Positions 49,536 to 60,636 of a stretch of DNA of 64,000 bases are shown here, piece after piece; positions within the stretch are counted from its first letter, which is position 1; every line of letters starts with the position of its first letter. A program made the position numbers and the translations under genes. Source of the DNA: Streptomyces sp. JB150 (GTDB lineage Bacteria > Actinomycetota > Actinomycetes > Streptomycetales > Streptomycetaceae); assembly GCF_011193355.1 (NCBI RefSeq), contig NZ_CP049780.1, positions 1,843,582-1,907,581 on the forward strand. The letters run 5' to 3'. The notes beneath the pieces were generated by a model. The model had not been told where the DNA came from, ran no database searches, and saw only the letters and a list, made by a program, of their open reading frames with translations.

Positions 49536-51023
49536 TCACCGGCTCCGCGCGCCGAGCCGGTTGGCGGTGTGGACGGCCCGCAGGACCGCCGCCGCCTTGT
49601 TGCGGCACTCGGTGTCCTCGGCGACCGGGTCGGAGTCGGCGACGACTCCGGCGCCCGCCTGGACGTAGGCGGTGCCGTCGCGCAGCAGGGCGGTGCGGAT
49701 GGCGATGGCGGTGTCGGAGTCGCCCGCGAAGTCGAGGTAGCCGACGCAGCCGCCGTACAGGCCGCGCCGGGACGGCTCCAGCTCGTCGATGATCTGCATC
49801 GCGCGCGGCTTCGGCGCGCCGGAGAGGGTGCCGGCCGGGAAGCAGGCGGTGAGCACGTCGAACGCGGTGCGGCCGGCGGCGACCTTGCCGGTGACCGTGG
49901 AGACGATGTGCATCACGTGCGAGTACCGCTCGATGGACATGAAGTCGACGACCTCGACCGAGCCCGGTTCGCAGACCCGGCCCAGGTCGTTGCGGCCGAG
50001 GTCGACGAGCATCAGGTGCTCGGCGCGCTCCTTGGGGTCGGCGAGCAGTTCCTCGGCGAGGGCCTGGTCCTCCCGCGGGGTGGCGCCGCGGTGCCGGGTG
50101 CCCGCGATGGGGTGCACCATGGCCCGCCCGTCCTCGACCTTGACCAGCGCCTCCGGGGAGGAGCCGACGACATCGAAGCCGTCGAAGCGGAACAGGTACA
50201 TGTACGGCGACGGGTTCGTCGCCCGCAGCACCCGGTAGACGTCGAGGGCGCTCGCCGTGCAGGGCGTCTCGAACCGCTGGGAGGGCACCACCTGGAAGGC
50301 CTCGCCCGCGCGGATGCGTTCCTTGATGTCCTCGACGGCGGCCTGGTACGCGGGACCGCCCCAGCGCGCGGTGTACTCGGGCAGCTCGGACGGCGGCAGC
50401 ACGGCGGGCGGCTGGGCGACCGCGCGGGACAGGTCGGCCTCCATGGCGTCGAGGCGGGCGACCGCGTCCGCGTAGGCCTCGTCGACGCCGGTGTCCAGGT
50501 CGTTGTGGTTGATCGCGTTGGCGATCAACAGGACCGAGCCCTCCCAGTGGTCCATCACGGCGAGATCGCTGGTGAGGAGCATGGTCAGCTCGGGCAGCCG
50601 CAGGTCGTCGCGCCCGCCGGGGCCGATCTTCTCCAGGCGGCGCACGATGTCGTAGCCGAGGTAGCCGACCATGCCGCCGGTGAACGGGGGCAGGCCCTCC
50701 TGGTGCGGGGTGTGCAGCGCCTCGATGGTGGCGCGCAGGGCGGCGAGCGGGTCGCCGTCGACCGGGACGCCGACGGGCGGGGCGCCCAGCCAGTGGGCGC
50801 GGCCGTCGCGCTCGGTGAGGGTGGCGGCGGAGCGGACGCCGACGAAGGAGTAGCGGGACCACGAGCGGCCGTTCTCCGCGGACTCCAGGAGGAAGGTGCC
50901 GGGGCGCTCGGCGGCGAGCTTGCGGTAGAGCGCGACCGGGGTGTCGCCGTCGGCGAGGAGCTTGCGGGTGACGGGGATGACGCGGCGGTCGGTGGCGAGC
51001 TTGCGGAAGGTCTCGAGGTCCAT
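49536..51023 (-). CDS. trpE: Anthranilate synthase component I
   Basis: First committed step of tryptophan synthesis, chorismate to anthranilate; 495 residues. The N-terminal feedback site LLESAENG is intact, so inhibition by tryptophan is expected. The chorismate-binding domain shows [16 protein letters not shown], the conserved [12 protein letters not shown], and [15 protein letters not shown]. The glutaminase subunit trpG is not in the window. ATG 51023 lies 11 nt after hisI, so trpE is co-transcribed with a histidine gene. Confidence 0.96.
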   Translation of the reverse strand: MDLETFRKLATDRRVIPVTRKLLADGDTPVALYRKLAAERPGTFLLESAENGRSWSRYSFVGVRSAATLTERDGRAHWLGAPPVGVPVDGDPLAALRATIEALHTPHQEGLPPFTGGMVGYLGYDIVRRLEKIGPGGRDDLRLPELTMLLTSDLAVMDHWEGSVLLIANAINHNDLDTGVDEAYADAVARLDAMEADLSRAVAQPPAVLPPSELPEYTARWGGPAYQAAVEDIKERIRAGEAFQVVPSQRFETPCTASALDVYRVLRATNPSPYMYLFRFDGFDVVGSSPEALVKVEDGRAMVHPIAGTRHRGATPREDQALAEELLADPKERAEHLMLVDLGRNDLGRVCEPGSVEVVDFMSIERYSHVMHIVSTVTGKVAAGRTAFDVLTACFPAGTLSGAPKPRAMQIIDELEPSRRGLYGGCVGYLDFAGDSDTAIAIRTALLRDGTAYVQAGAGVVADSDPVAEDTECRNKAAAVLRAVHTANRLGARSR

Positions 51024-51034
51024 GGCGGCCGACC

Positions 51035-51430
51035 TTACTGATCCGAGGCCGGCGCGCCGGCGTCCTTGAGCAGCACGTCCTCGTCGAAGCAGGTGCGGGC
51101 GCCGGTGTGGCAGGCGGCGCCGACCTGGTCGACCTTGACGAGCACGGTGTCCGCGTCGCAGTCCAGGGCGACGGACTTCACCCACTGGACGTGGCCGGAG
51201 GTGTCGCCCTTGACCCAGTACTCCTGGCGGCTGCGCGACCAGTAGGTGCAGCGGCCGGTGGTCAGGGTGCGGTGCAGCGCCTCGTCGTCCATCCAGCCGA
51301 GCATGAGCACCTCTCCGGTGTCGTACTGCTGGGCGATGGCGGGCAGGAGACCGTCGGCGCTGCGCTTGAGGCGCGCGGCGATCTCGGGGTCCAGGCTGCT
51401 GGGCCTGCTGGGCGGAGGCGTGCTGGTCAT
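51035..51430 (-). CDS. hisI: Phosphoribosyl-AMP cyclohydrolase
   Basis: Opens the purine ring of PR-AMP in the third step of histidine synthesis, 131 residues, monofunctional as usual in actinobacteria. The core [33 protein letters not shown] and the zinc/magnesium ligands [11 protein letters not shown] and CHTGARTCF are complete. ATG 51430 is used; an in-frame ATG lies at 51439. It is separated from hisF by the plus-strand TIGR03085 gene. Confidence 0.93.
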   Translation of the reverse strand: MTSTPPPSRPSSLDPEIAARLKRSADGLLPAIAQQYDTGEVLMLGWMDDEALHRTLTTGRCTYWSRSRQEYWVKGDTSGHVQWVKSVALDCDADTVLVKVDQVGAACHTGARTCFDEDVLLKDAGAPASDQ

Positions 51431-51557
51431 GGGTGCCATTGTGCCGCGCGGAAGCGGCACTCCCGGCCCGCTGTCCACCAGATGAGCGGGGCGGCGCGCA
51501 GCGCCTGGACGAGGGGCGGTGGCCGGGCGACGGGTGGGCGGACCGGGACGGCGGTCG

Positions 51558-51563
51558 TAGGCT
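51558..51563 (+). promoter_or_regulatory. Candidate -10 box for leaderless transcript
   Basis: TAGGCT ends 7 nt before ATG 51571, with no ribosome site in between. The -35 is poor. Confidence 0.4.
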
Positions 51564-51570
51564 GAACCGC

Positions 51571-52206
51571 ATGTCGACCTTTGCCAAGCGTGAACGGCTT
51601 CTTCTCGCCGAGCTCTTGGAGACCGCGGGCCCGCAGGCTCCCACCCTGTGCGAGGGCTGGCGGACCCGGGACCTCGCCGCGCACGTGGTGGTGCGCGAGC
51701 GCCGCCCGGACGCGGCCGGCGGTCTGCTGATCAAACAGCTCGCCCCCCGCCTGGACAAGGTGATGGAGGAGTTCGCGGCGAAGCCGTACGAGGAGCTGAT
51801 CCAGCTCATCCGCACCGGTCCGCCGCGTTTCTCGCCGTTCGCCCTCAAGCAGATCGACGAGATGTCCAACACCGTCGAGTTCTACGTCCACGCGGAGGAC
51901 GTCCGCCGCGCCCAGCCGGAGTGGTCCGCGCGGACGCTCGACCCGGTCTTCCAGGACGCCCTGTGGTCCCGGCTGGAGCGCACCGCCCGGCTGATGGGCC
52001 GTGGCTCCCCCACCGGGCTGGTGCTGCGCCGCCCCGACGGCCGGACCGTCGTCGCCCACCGGGGCACCCCGGTGGTGACGGTGACCGGCGAGCCGTCCGA
52101 GCTGCTGCTGTTCCTCTACGGCCGGCAGAGCGCGGCCAAGGTGGACCTGGACGGCGACGCGGACGCGATCGAGCGCCTGCACGACAGCAAGCAGCTGGGC
52201 ATCTGA
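51571..52206 (+). CDS. TIGR03085-family metal-binding protein (DinB/MDMPI-like)
   Basis: Protein of 211 residues with the maleylpyruvate isomerase N-terminal (DinB-like) fold: an early helix with [33 protein letters not shown] (residues ~9-41), a metal His in AAHVV and another in [10 protein letters not shown]. Members may bind mycothiol-related substrates; the function is unproven. The C-terminal [19 protein letters not shown] resembles SCP2-type segments in the family. It lies alone on the plus strand inside the his/trp region. Confidence 0.87.
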   Translation: MSTFAKRERLLLAELLETAGPQAPTLCEGWRTRDLAAHVVVRERRPDAAGGLLIKQLAPRLDKVMEEFAAKPYEELIQLIRTGPPRFSPFALKQIDEMSNTVEFYVHAEDVRRAQPEWSARTLDPVFQDALWSRLERTARLMGRGSPTGLVLRRPDGRTVVAHRGTPVVTVTGEPSELLLFLYGRQSAAKVDLDGDADAIERLHDSKQLGI

Positions 52207-52234
52207 AGCGGTCGAAGCGGCGCCCCGTGCCGGG

Positions 52235-52990
52235 TCAGCGGACGGGGTGCCCGGCTTCCCTCAGGGTCTGCTTGACCTCGCCGATGCGCAGGTCGCCGAA
52301 GTGGAAGACGGAGGCCGCGAGGACCGCGTCGGCGCCGGCCTCGACGGCGGGCGGGAAGTCGGCGAGCCGGCCGGCGCCGCCGGAGGCGATGACGGGGACC
52401 GTGACGTGCTTGCGCACGGCGCGGATCATCTCCAGGTCGTAGCCGTCCTTGGTGCCGTCGGCGTCCATCGAGTTCAGCAGGATCTCGCCCGCGCCCAGCT
52501 CAGCGGCCCGGTGCGCCCACTCGACGGCGTCGATGCCGGTGCCGCGCCGGCCGCCGTGGGTGGTGACCTCGAAGGAGCCCGACTCGGTGCGGCGGGCGTC
52601 CACGGACAGCACGAGGACCTGCCGGCCGAACCGCTCGGCGATCTCCCGGATCAGGTCCGGGCGGGCGATGGCGGCGGTGTTCACGCCGACCTTGTCCGCG
52701 CCGGCGCGCAGCAGCCTGTCCACGTCCTCGGCCGTGCGCACGCCGCCGCCCACGGTGAGCGGGATGAAGACCTGCTCGGCGGTGCGGCGCACCACGTCGT
52801 AGGTCGTCTCGCGGTTGCCGGAGGACGCGGTGATGTCCAGGAACGTCAGCTCGTCGGCGCCCTCGGCGTCGTAGACCTTCGCCATCTCGACGGGGTCGCC
52901 CGCGTCGCGCAGGTTCTGGAAGTTGACGCCCTTGACGACCCGGCCGTTGTCCACGTCCAGGCAGGGGATGACTCGGACCGCCAGGGTCAT
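52235..52990 (-). CDS. hisF: Imidazole glycerol phosphate synthase cyclase subunit
   Basis: TIM-barrel subunit that uses ammonia from HisH to form imidazole glycerol phosphate and AICAR, 251 residues. Catalytic Asp residues are in [14 protein letters not shown] and [20 protein letters not shown] forms a phosphate loop. ATG 52990 overlaps the stop of the RidA-like gene (ATGA). It is the last gene of the main his operon. Confidence 0.96.
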   Translation of the reverse strand: MTLAVRVIPCLDVDNGRVVKGVNFQNLRDAGDPVEMAKVYDAEGADELTFLDITASSGNRETTYDVVRRTAEQVFIPLTVGGGVRTAEDVDRLLRAGADKVGVNTAAIARPDLIREIAERFGRQVLVLSVDARRTESGSFEVTTHGGRRGTGIDAVEWAHRAAELGAGEILLNSMDADGTKDGYDLEMIRAVRKHVTVPVIASGGAGRLADFPPAVEAGADAVLAASVFHFGDLRIGEVKQTLREAGHPVR

Positions 52991-53391
52991 GACTGCTCGG
53001 CTCCTCTGAATGCCTCTACTTCGACCTCGACCAGGATGCGCGGGTCCACGAAGCCCTCCACCACCAGGAGGGTGGACACCGGGCGTACCGTGCCGAAGAT
53101 TTCCTTGTGGGCGCGGCCCACGTCGTCCACGTCCCGGGCGTGCGTCAGGTACATCCGGGTGCGGATCACGGACTCGACGCCGAGCCCGAGCTCACCGATC
53201 GCCTCCAGGGCGCTGGTGAAGGCCACCTTGGCCTGTTCGTACGGGTCGCCCTCGCCGTACAGCACGTCGCCCTTGAAGGACGTGGTGCCGCCGACGAGGA
53301 CGCGGTCGCCCGCCGCGACGGCGCGTGCGAAACCGAAGGACTCTTCCCAGGGACTTCCGCTCTGCACGCGCCGCACGGCTTCGGACGTCAT
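52987..53391 (-). CDS. RidA-family enamine/imine deaminase
   Basis: Small trimeric-fold protein of 134 residues between priA and hisF, linked to both by ATGA overlaps. The RidA pattern is seen in [36 protein letters not shown] and the C-terminal [11 protein letters not shown]; the key Arg is in VIRTRMYLT. Members hydrolyse reactive enamines from PLP enzymes. Its place in the his operon suggests a role with a histidine intermediate, but this is only inference. Confidence 0.88.
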   Translation of the reverse strand: MTSEAVRRVQSGSPWEESFGFARAVAAGDRVLVGGTTSFKGDVLYGEGDPYEQAKVAFTSALEAIGELGLGVESVIRTRMYLTHARDVDDVGRAHKEIFGTVRPVSTLLVVEGFVDPRILVEVEVEAFRGAEQS

Positions 53392-54113
53392 GACTGCACT
53401 GCCTCCAGGGCCTCTTCGAGGGTGAACGCCTTCGCGTACAGCGCCTTCCCGACGATGGCGCCCTCGACACCGAGCGGGACCAGCTCGGCGATGGCGCGCA
53501 GGTCGTCCAGGGAGGAGACGCCGCCGGAGGCCACGACCGGGCGGTCGGTGGCCGCGCAGACGTTCTTCAGCAGCTCCAGGTTGGGGCCCTGGAGGGTGCC
53601 GTCCTTGGCGATGTCGGTGACGACGTAGCGCGCGCAGCCCTCCTTGTTGAGGCGGTCCAGCGTCTCGTAGAGGTCGCCGCCGTCGCGGGTCCAGCCCCGG
53701 CCGCGCAGGGTGGTGCCCCGCACGTCCAGGCCCACCGCGATCTTGTCGCCGTGCTCGGCGATGACCTTGGCGACCCACTCGGGGGTCTCCAGGGCGGCCG
53801 TGCCCAGGTTGACGCGGGTGCAGCCGGTGGCGAGCGCGGCGGCCAGGGAGGCGTCGTCACGGATGCCGCCGGACAGCTCCACCTTGATGTCCATCGCCTT
53901 CGTCACCTCGGCGATCAGCTCCCGGTTGTCGCCGGTGCCGAAGGCCGCGTCGAGGTCGACGAGGTGCAGCCACTCGGCGCCCGCGCGCTGCCAGGCGAGG
54001 GCGGCCTCCAGCGGGGAGCCGTAGGAGGTCTCGGTGCCGGACTCGCCGTGCACGAGGCGGACGGCCTGGCCGTCGCGGACGTCGACGGCGGGGAGCAGTT
54101 CGAGCTTGGCCAT
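53388..54113 (-). CDS. priA: Bifunctional HisA/TrpF isomerase PriA
   Basis: TIM-barrel sugar isomerase of 241 residues. In Streptomyces and other actinobacteria PriA isomerises both ProFAR (histidine) and PRA (tryptophan). Catalytic Asp 9-11 lies in [15 protein letters not shown] and the second in [15 protein letters not shown]; the Arg in QAVRL is a PriA feature. No separate trpF exists in the window although trpC, A, B and E do, which fits the dual role. ATG 54113 lies 4 nt after hisH. Confidence 0.93.
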   Translation of the reverse strand: MAKLELLPAVDVRDGQAVRLVHGESGTETSYGSPLEAALAWQRAGAEWLHLVDLDAAFGTGDNRELIAEVTKAMDIKVELSGGIRDDASLAAALATGCTRVNLGTAALETPEWVAKVIAEHGDKIAVGLDVRGTTLRGRGWTRDGGDLYETLDRLNKEGCARYVVTDIAKDGTLQGPNLELLKNVCAATDRPVVASGGVSSLDDLRAIAELVPLGVEGAIVGKALYAKAFTLEEALEAVQS

Positions 54114-54117
54114 GTCT

Positions 54118-54759
54118 CTACAGGGTTCCGATCCAGTTGGTGAGCAGCTGCGCGCCGGCGTCGCCGGACTTCTCGGGGTGGAACTGCGTGGCCCACAGGG
54201 CGCCGTTCTCCACGGCGGCCACGAAGGGCTTGCCGTGGGTGGACCAGGTGACCTTGGGGGCCGCCATCGCCGGGTTGTGGGCCTCCAGCGTCCAGTCGTG
54301 GACGGCGTAGGAGTGCACGAAGTAGAACCGGGCGTCCGCGTCCAGGCCGGCGAACAGCTCGGAGCCGGCGGGCGCGTCGACGGTGTTCCAGCCCATGTGG
54401 GGCACGACGTCGGCCTGGAGCGGCTCGACGCTGCCGGGCCACTCGTCGAGGCCGTCGGTCTCGACACCGTGCTCGATGCCCCGCGCGAACAGGATCTGCA
54501 TGCCGACGCAGATGCCCATCACGGGCCGCCCGCCGGCCAGCCGGCGTTCGATGATCCAGTCGCCGCGCGCCTCCTTCAGGCCCGCCATGCAGGCGGCGAA
54601 GGCGCCGACGCCGGGGACCAGCAGGCCGTCGGCGTTCATGGCCTTGTCGTAGTCGCGGGTGATCTCGACGTCGGCTCCCGCGCGGGCCAGGGCACGCTCG
54701 GCGGAGCGGACGTTGCCGAAGCCGTAGTCGAAGACGACGACCTTCTTGGCGGTGCTCAT
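54118..54759 (-). CDS. hisH: Imidazole glycerol phosphate synthase glutaminase subunit
   Basis: Class I glutamine amidotransferase of 213 residues that supplies ammonia to HisF. The nucleophile Cys is in [11 protein letters not shown] and the His/Glu pair in [11 protein letters not shown]. The start ATG 54759 shares one base with the stop of the 54-residue gene upstream. Confidence 0.95.
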   Translation of the reverse strand: MSTAKKVVVFDYGFGNVRSAERALARAGADVEITRDYDKAMNADGLLVPGVGAFAACMAGLKEARGDWIIERRLAGGRPVMGICVGMQILFARGIEHGVETDGLDEWPGSVEPLQADVVPHMGWNTVDAPAGSELFAGLDADARFYFVHSYAVHDWTLEAHNPAMAAPKVTWSTHGKPFVAAVENGALWATQFHPEKSGDAGAQLLTNWIGTL

Positions 54760-54923
54760 CAGTTCCACACCTCCAGCCGCATGACGCCGGCGACGAGGCA
54801 CATCGCGGCGCCGATGGACAACAGCACGATCAGGCTCGTGGGCATCTTCTGCTTGACGAAGGAGATGATCCCGCCGATCAGGAAGAGCCCGACGACGATC
54901 AGGACGGTCGACAGCCCGTTCAC
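54759..54923 (-). CDS. Small two-helix membrane protein in the his operon
   Basis: Protein of 54 residues with two hydrophobic segments ([19 protein letters not shown] and [19 protein letters not shown]) joined by VKQKMPT. It is too small for any named fold, and I know no function. GTG 54923 has GGAGGGA 6 nt upstream, and the stop overlaps hisH by one base. Good ribosome site and coupling support it as a real gene. Confidence 0.75.
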   Translation of the reverse strand: MNGLSTVLIVVGLFLIGGIISFVKQKMPTSLIVLLSIGAAMCLVAGVMRLEVWN

Positions 54924-55011
54924 CGTGTCCCTCCGTTCGCTTCCGCGCCCACGCGGCGCGGAGGTGCGGCCATCGTGGTCGTCCGCGGCCCGGCGGCCGC
55001 GTGTGCGTCGC

Positions 55012-55605
55012 TCACAGCGCACCCTTCGTGGACGGCAGGATCCCCGCCGCGCGGGGGTCGCGCTCGGAGGCGTAGCGCAGGGCGCGGGCGAGCGCCTTGA
55101 ACTGGCACTCCACGATGTGGTGCGCGTTGCGGCCGTACGGCACGTGGACGTGCAGCGCGATCTGGGCCTGGGCGACGAAGGACTCCAGGATGTGCCGGGT
55201 CATCGTGGTGTCGTACTCGCCGATCATCGGCGCCATCTTCTCGGGCTCGGTGTGCACGAGGTACGGGCGGCCGGACAGGTCGACGGTGACCTGGGCGAGG
55301 GACTCGTCCAGCGGGACGGTGCAGTTGCCGAAGCGGTAGATGCCCACCTTGTCGCCGAGGGCCTGCCGGAAGGCGGCGCCCAGCGCGAGGGCGGTGTCCT
55401 CGATGGTGTGGTGGGAGTCGATGTGCAGGTCGCCCTCGGTCTTCACGGTGAGGTCGAACAGACCGTGCCGTCCGAGCTGGTCGAGCATGTGGTCGTAGAA
55501 GCCGACACCGGTGGAGATGTCGGTCTTCCCGGTGCCGTCGAGGTCTATCTCGACGAGGACCGAGGTCTCCTTGGTCGTGCGCTCCACGCGTCCCACGCGG
55601 TTCAT
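55012..55605 (-). CDS. hisB: Imidazoleglycerol-phosphate dehydratase
   Basis: Mn-dependent enzyme of 197 residues, monofunctional. The metal motifs [14 protein letters not shown] and [13 protein letters not shown] and the first pair [14 protein letters not shown] are complete. ATG 55605 overlaps the hisC stop as ATGA. Confidence 0.96.
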   Translation of the reverse strand: MNRVGRVERTTKETSVLVEIDLDGTGKTDISTGVGFYDHMLDQLGRHGLFDLTVKTEGDLHIDSHHTIEDTALALGAAFRQALGDKVGIYRFGNCTVPLDESLAQVTVDLSGRPYLVHTEPEKMAPMIGEYDTTMTRHILESFVAQAQIALHVHVPYGRNAHHIVECQFKALARALRYASERDPRAAGILPSTKGAL

Positions 55606-56708
55606 GCGTTCATCTCCTTCTTCAGCTCACGGACCGCGTCGAGGAACGCGTCGTTCTCCTCCGGGGTGCCCGCGGTGACGCGCAGCCACCCCGGCACGCC
55701 GTTGTCCCGGACCAGGACGCCCCGGTCGAGGATGCGGCGCCAGGCCTGGTGGGCGTCGGCGAACCGGCCGAACTGGACGAAGTTCGCGTCGGACTCGGTC
55801 ACCTCGTAGCCGATCGCCTTCAGCTCGCCGACCAGCCGGTCCCGCTCGGCCTTCAGCTGCTCGACATAGCCGAGGAGGGTGTCGGTGTGCTCCAGGGCGG
55901 CCAGCGCGGTCGCCTGGGTGACGGCCGACAGGTGGTACGGCAGCCGGACCAGCTGGACGGCGTCCACGACGGCCGGGTGCGCGGCGAGGTAACCGAGGCG
56001 CAGGCCGGCCGCGCCGAACGCCTTGGACATGGTGCGGGAGATCACCAGGTGCGGGCGGCCGTCGAGCAGCGGCAGCAGCGAGTCGCCGTGGCTGAACTCG
56101 ACGTACGCCTCGTCCACGACCACCATCGACGGCTTGGCCGCCTGCGCGGCCTCGTACAGCGCGAGGACCGTGTCGGCCGGGACCGCGTTGCCGGTGGGGT
56201 TGTTGGGGGTGGTGATGAAGACGACGTCCGGCCGGTGCTCCGCGATGGCCTTCTCGGCCGCCGGGAGGTCGATGGTGAAGTCGTCGTCGCGGGGGCCGGA
56301 GATCCAGCCCGTGCCCGTGCCGCGCGCGATGAGCGCGTGCATCGAGTACGACGGCTCGAAGCCGATCGCGGTGCGGCCGGGGCCGCCGAAGGTCTGGAGC
56401 AGCTGCTGGAGGACCTCGTTGGAGCCGTTGGCCGCCCAGACGTTCGCCGGGCCGACCTCGTACCCGGAGGTCTTCGTCAGGTACTCGGCGAGCCGGGTGC
56501 GCAGCTCGACCGCGTCCCGGTCCGGGTAGCGGTTGAGGTCGCGGGCCGCCGCGCGCACCCGCTCGGCGATCCGCTCGACCAGCGGCTCGGGCAGCGGGTA
56601 GGGGTTCTCGTTGGTGTTCAGCCGTACCGGGACGTCGAGCTGGGGCGCGCCGTAGGGGGACTTGCCGCGCAGCTCGTCCCGGACGGGAAGATCGTCGATG
56701 CCGGTCAC
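55602..56708 (-). CDS. hisC: Histidinol-phosphate aminotransferase
   Basis: PLP aminotransferase of 368 residues. The PLP Lys is in [17 protein letters not shown]; the cofactor contacts [19 protein letters not shown] and VVDEAYVEF are seen. GTG 56708 overlaps the hisD stop as GTGA. Confidence 0.96.
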   Translation of the reverse strand: MTGIDDLPVRDELRGKSPYGAPQLDVPVRLNTNENPYPLPEPLVERIAERVRAAARDLNRYPDRDAVELRTRLAEYLTKTSGYEVGPANVWAANGSNEVLQQLLQTFGGPGRTAIGFEPSYSMHALIARGTGTGWISGPRDDDFTIDLPAAEKAIAEHRPDVVFITTPNNPTGNAVPADTVLALYEAAQAAKPSMVVVDEAYVEFSHGDSLLPLLDGRPHLVISRTMSKAFGAAGLRLGYLAAHPAVVDAVQLVRLPYHLSAVTQATALAALEHTDTLLGYVEQLKAERDRLVGELKAIGYEVTESDANFVQFGRFADAHQAWRRILDRGVLVRDNGVPGWLRVTAGTPEENDAFLDAVRELKKEMNA

Positions 56709-58030
56709 TTGCCCTGAGGAACCTTCCAGTCGAACCGGGCCTTGATCGCCGCGCCGTGCGCGGGCAGGTCCTCCGCCTCCGCCAGCGTCACCACGTGGTG
56801 GGCCACCTCGGCGAGGGCGTCGCGGGTGTAGTCCACGATGTGGATGCCGCGCAGGAAGGACTGGACGGACAGGCCCGAGGAGTGGCAGGCGCAGCCGCCG
56901 GTGGGCAGGACGTGGTTGGAGCCCGCGGCGTAGTCGCCGAGCGAGACCGGGGCCCAGGGGCCGATGAAGATCGCGCCCGCGTTGCGGACGCGTTCGGCCA
57001 CGGCGGCGGCGTCGGCGGTCTGGATCTCCAGGTGCTCGGCGCCGTACGCGTCGACCACCCGCAGGCCCTCCTCGACGCCGTCGACCAGCACGATCGCGGA
57101 CTGTGTGCCCTTCAGGGCGGGCACGATCCGGTCGTCGACGTGCTTGGTGGCCGCGACCTGGGTCGCCAGCTCGCGCTCGACGGCCTCGGCCAGCTCGGCG
57201 GAGTCGGTGACCAGGACGGCGGCGGCCAGCGGGTCGTGCTCGGCCTGGCTGATCAGGTCGGCGGCGACGTGCACCGGGTCGGCCGTGGCGTCGGCGAGGA
57301 CCGCGATCTCGGTCGGGCCGGCCTCGGCGTCGATGCCGATCTTGCCGGTGAAGTAGCGCTTGGCGGCGGCGACCCAGATGTTGCCGGGGCCGGTGACCAT
57401 GTTGGCGGGCGGGCAGGACTCGGTGCCGTAGGCGAACATCGCGACGGCGGTCGCGCCGCCCGCGGCGTACACCTCGTCGACGCCGAGCAGCGCGCACGCG
57501 GCGAGGATCGTCGGGTGCGGCAGGCCGCCGAACTCGGCCTGGGCCGGGGAGGCGAGCGCGATCGACCCGACACCGGCCTCCTGGGCCGGGACGACGTTCA
57601 TGACCACGGAGGACGGGTACACCGAGCGGCCGCCCGGCGCGTACAGGCCGACGCGGTCGACCGGCACCCACTTCTCGGTGACCGTGCCGCCGGGCACCAC
57701 CTGGGTGGTGTGGGTCTCACGCCGCTGGGCGCGGTGGACGAGCCGGGCGCGGCGGATGGACTCCTCTAGGGCCGCGCGCACGGCCGGATCCAGCTCCTCC
57801 AGGGCGCGGGTGAGCGCCGCGGCCGGGACCCGGACCTGGTCGAGCTTCACGCCGTCGAACTTCTCGGCGAAGTCGATCAGCGCCGCGTCCCCGCGATGAT
57901 GCACGGCCTCGCAGATCGGACGCACCTTCTCCAGGGCGGCCGCAACGTCGAAGTCGGCTCGGGGCAGCAGGTCGCGCAGGGCGGGACCCTCCGGGAGGGC
58001 GTCGCCGCGCAGATCGATTCGGGAGATCAC
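56705..58030 (-). CDS. hisD: Histidinol dehydrogenase
   Basis: Zinc enzyme oxidising histidinol to histidine in two NAD-dependent steps, 441 residues. [13 protein letters not shown], the NAD/zinc segment [12 protein letters not shown] and the C-terminal [15 protein letters not shown] are conserved. First gene of the his operon. GTG 58030 has no strong ribosome site, and a palindrome lies 42 nt upstream. Confidence 0.96.
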   Translation of the reverse strand: MISRIDLRGDALPEGPALRDLLPRADFDVAAALEKVRPICEAVHHRGDAALIDFAEKFDGVKLDQVRVPAAALTRALEELDPAVRAALEESIRRARLVHRAQRRETHTTQVVPGGTVTEKWVPVDRVGLYAPGGRSVYPSSVVMNVVPAQEAGVGSIALASPAQAEFGGLPHPTILAACALLGVDEVYAAGGATAVAMFAYGTESCPPANMVTGPGNIWVAAAKRYFTGKIGIDAEAGPTEIAVLADATADPVHVAADLISQAEHDPLAAAVLVTDSAELAEAVERELATQVAATKHVDDRIVPALKGTQSAIVLVDGVEEGLRVVDAYGAEHLEIQTADAAAVAERVRNAGAIFIGPWAPVSLGDYAAGSNHVLPTGGCACHSSGLSVQSFLRGIHIVDYTRDALAEVAHHVVTLAEAEDLPAHGAAIKARFDWKVPQGK

Positions 58031-58071
58031 AGGCTCAATTCTCGCAGACCGGCGACGGCGGTCGTCCGCGC

Positions 58072-58088
58072 GTATCAATGGCTGATAC
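58072..58088. promoter_or_regulatory. Inverted repeat GTATCA-N5-TGATAC between hisD and the divergent gene
   Basis: A perfect 6-bp dyad with a 5-nt spacer in the 177-nt gap. Such a site could be an operator for the his operon, the plus-strand gene, or both. The regulator is unknown. Confidence 0.4.
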
Positions 58089-58207
58089 AGAACGCGTCGC
58101 GGACCCGGAAGATCCCCCTCACTTTTCGTGTTCCTTCGGTCACACAGCGGGCATGAACTGCAGTACGAGGGACGAACCGGCGAGTATCCGGGGAGGCAGG
58201 GACAACT

Positions 58208-59788
58208 GTGACCGAGGGGGCCGCTCCGCGCGCCGGGGACATCCCGGACGAGCTGACCGCCGCGGAGGCCGGCATGTGGCAGGCCTTCCGCGACGGCGCG
58301 GTGTACGACCTGCGCAGCGGGGACCCCGCCGTCGACGATCCGCACGGCGTGCATCCCTGGGGGCCGGAGCGGACCGTGCGGGCCCGCGTCGTGTGCTGGC
58401 TGCTGCTGGACGGCCCGCCCGCGCTGGCCGGCCGGGTGGCCTCGCTGAAGCTGACCGGCATCCAGGTCAGCGGCTCCATCGACCTCGCGGGCGGCACGGT
58501 GGTGCCGTACGTCGAGCTGACCGGCTGCCGCTTCGAGCAGGAGGTGCGGCTGCCCGAGGCCCGGTTCACGACGGTGCGGCTGGTCAACTGCGCGGTGCCC
58601 CGGCTGGAGGCGGCCCGGGTGCACACCGAGGGCGATCTGCATCTGCCGCGCTGCCGCTTCCACGGCGGGATACGGCTGACCGACGCGCAGATCGGCACCG
58701 ACCTGCTGCTCAACCAGGCGGTCGTGTACCGCGACCGCGGCGGCCGCTCCATCGCGGGGGACGGCATGAACGTCGGGCAGGACCTGCAGGCCGAGCTGCT
58801 GGAGTCGCACGGCGAGCTGAGCCTGCGCAGCGCCACCGTCGGGGTCTCGCTGAGCCTGCGCGGCGCCCGGCTGCGCAACCCGTACGGCAGGCTGGCGCTG
58901 AACGCGCCGCAGCTGACCGTCGAGCGCACCCTGTACCTGACCCCGGCGGGCCTCGGCGGCCTCCAGCTCAGCGGGCGCACCCCCGCGCAGGGCACCCGGG
59001 TGCAGCGGTTCGAGTGCCAGGGCGGGCTGCGGCTGGACGACGGCCGGTTCGGGGACGCGGTGGACCTCGAGAGCGCCCGGCTCGTCCTCACCGACGACCA
59101 GGAGCTGTCGCTGCGCCGGATCCAGGTGCCCGAGCTGCGCTTCCTCGGGGAGCGCCCGCAGCGGGGCAGGGTGGTGCTGTCCGGGGCGCGGGTCGTCAAC
59201 CTCGTGGACCGGGCGAGCAGCTGGCCCGGCCCCGGCCGGCTGCACATGCCGGGCTTCACCTACGAGAACCTGGTCCCGCAGGGCCCGTTCCCGCTGGCCG
59301 AGCGGCTGGAGTGGGTGGCCGCGGCGACCGCCGAGTACAACCCGGACCCGTACGAGCGGCTGGCGGCGGTGCTGCGGGCCGGCGGCGAGGACGAGGACGC
59401 CCGCGAGGTGCTGCTCGCCAAGCAGCGCCGGCGCCGCGAGACGCTGCCGCCGGCCGCGAAGCTGTGGGGGTACGCCCAGGACTGGACGGTGGCCTACGGC
59501 TACCGGCCGGGGCGCGCGGCGGTGTGGATGGCGGTGCTGTGGGCGGCGGGCTCGCTGGCCTTCGCCTCCGCCGGGCGCCCGGAGACCGGCGGCACCGCCG
59601 CGCAACCGCCGTGGAACCCGGCCCTTTTCGCCCTGGACCTCCTGCTGCCCGTCATCGACCTCGGCCACGCGGGCGGCTGGCAGCTGCGCGGCGGCTGGCA
59701 GTGGCTGGGCGCGGCGCTGGTGCTGCTCGGCTGGGTGCTGGCGACGACGGTGGCGGCGGGGGCGACGCGGCTGCTGCGCCGCAACTAG
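58208..59788 (+). CDS. Beta-helix-like protein with two C-terminal membrane segments
   Basis: Protein of 526 residues. Residues ~75-380 show short repeating strands ([64 protein letters not shown]) that suggest a parallel beta-helix, like bactofilin or pentapeptide-like folds. Two membrane helices lie near residues 440-457 and 495-515. I recall relatives labelled membrane-associated oxidoreductase, but no redox motif is visible and I would not use that name. GTG 58208; GGAGG lies about 12 nt upstream, which is far. Confidence 0.75.
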   Translation: MTEGAAPRAGDIPDELTAAEAGMWQAFRDGAVYDLRSGDPAVDDPHGVHPWGPERTVRARVVCWLLLDGPPALAGRVASLKLTGIQVSGSIDLAGGTVVPYVELTGCRFEQEVRLPEARFTTVRLVNCAVPRLEAARVHTEGDLHLPRCRFHGGIRLTDAQIGTDLLLNQAVVYRDRGGRSIAGDGMNVGQDLQAELLESHGELSLRSATVGVSLSLRGARLRNPYGRLALNAPQLTVERTLYLTPAGLGGLQLSGRTPAQGTRVQRFECQGGLRLDDGRFGDAVDLESARLVLTDDQELSLRRIQVPELRFLGERPQRGRVVLSGARVVNLVDRASSWPGPGRLHMPGFTYENLVPQGPFPLAERLEWVAAATAEYNPDPYERLAAVLRAGGEDEDAREVLLAKQRRRRETLPPAAKLWGYAQDWTVAYGYRPGRAAVWMAVLWAAGSLAFASAGRPETGGTAAQPPWNPALFALDLLLPVIDLGHAGGWQLRGGWQWLGAALVLLGWVLATTVAAGATRLLRRN

Positions 59789-59843
59789 CGGACGTCCCGC
59801 TCCGCTCGGGGCGGCACCGGAGGCGTGCGGTCTGCGGGCTGGG

Positions 59844-59874
59844 CGGACACGCCGGTGCCGGCGACCATTAGGCT
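59844..59874 (+). promoter_or_regulatory. Candidate promoter for leaderless transcript of the Lon-N gene
   Basis: CGGACA (59844-59849), 19 nt, then TAGGCT (59869-59874), ending 8 nt before GTG 59883. No ribosome site is present. Confidence 0.45.
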
Positions 59875-59882
59875 CTGGGGTC

Positions 59883-60623
59883 GTGACCACCGTCCGGCTG
59901 CCGCTCTTCCCCCTGAACTCGGTGCTGTTCCCGGGACTCGTCCTCCCGCTGAACGTCTTCGAGGAGCGCTATCGCGCCATGATGCGCGCGCTGCTGAAGA
60001 CCCCCGAGGACGAACCGCGACGTTTCGCCGTCGTGGCGATCCGCGACGGCCACGAGGTCGCTCCGAGCGCGCCCGGGATGCCCGATCCGACGTCCGTGCC
60101 GGAGCGCGGGCCCGCCGCCGGGTTCGGCGCGGACCCGGCGAAGGCCTTCCACGGCGTGGGCTGTGTGGCCGACGCCGCCACCATCCGGGAGCGGGCCGAC
60201 GGCACCTTCGAGGTGCTGGCGACCGGGACGACCCGGGTGCGGCTGCTGTCGGTGGACGCCTCGGGGCCGTACCTCACCGCCGAGCTGGAGACGCTGCCGG
60301 AGGAGCCCGGCGACGAGGCGGGTGCGCTGGCCGAGGGGGTGCTGCGGGCGTTCCGGCAGTACCAGAAGCGTCTGGCGGGCGCGCGCGAGCGGTCGCTGGC
60401 GACCGGCGCGGACCTGCCGGACGAGCCGTCCGTGGTGTCGTACCTGGTGGCGGCGGCGATGATGCTGGACGTCCCGACCAAGCAGCGGCTGCTCCAGGCG
60501 CCGGACACCGCGTCCCGGCTGCGCGACGAGCTGACACTCCTGCGCACCGAGACGGCGATCATCCGTACGCTGCCGTCGCTGCCCGCGGCGGAGCTGACCC
60601 GCGGGCCGACGAGTCTGAACTAG
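59883..60623 (+). CDS. LON substrate-binding (N-terminal) domain protein
   Basis: Stand-alone Lon N-domain protein of 246 residues without ATPase or protease parts. [29 protein letters not shown] (first 35 residues) and the later [32 protein letters not shown] are typical. The C-terminal helical bundle is present ([21 protein letters not shown]). Members probably bind peptides or unfolded protein; the function is unknown. A 13-nt gap separates it from ybaK, suggesting one transcript. Confidence 0.88.
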   Translation: MTTVRLPLFPLNSVLFPGLVLPLNVFEERYRAMMRALLKTPEDEPRRFAVVAIRDGHEVAPSAPGMPDPTSVPERGPAAGFGADPAKAFHGVGCVADAATIRERADGTFEVLATGTTRVRLLSVDASGPYLTAELETLPEEPGDEAGALAEGVLRAFRQYQKRLAGARERSLATGADLPDEPSVVSYLVAAAMMLDVPTKQRLLQAPDTASRLRDELTLLRTETAIIRTLPSLPAAELTRGPTSLN

Positions 60624-60636
60624 AGGCCGGGAGCCG

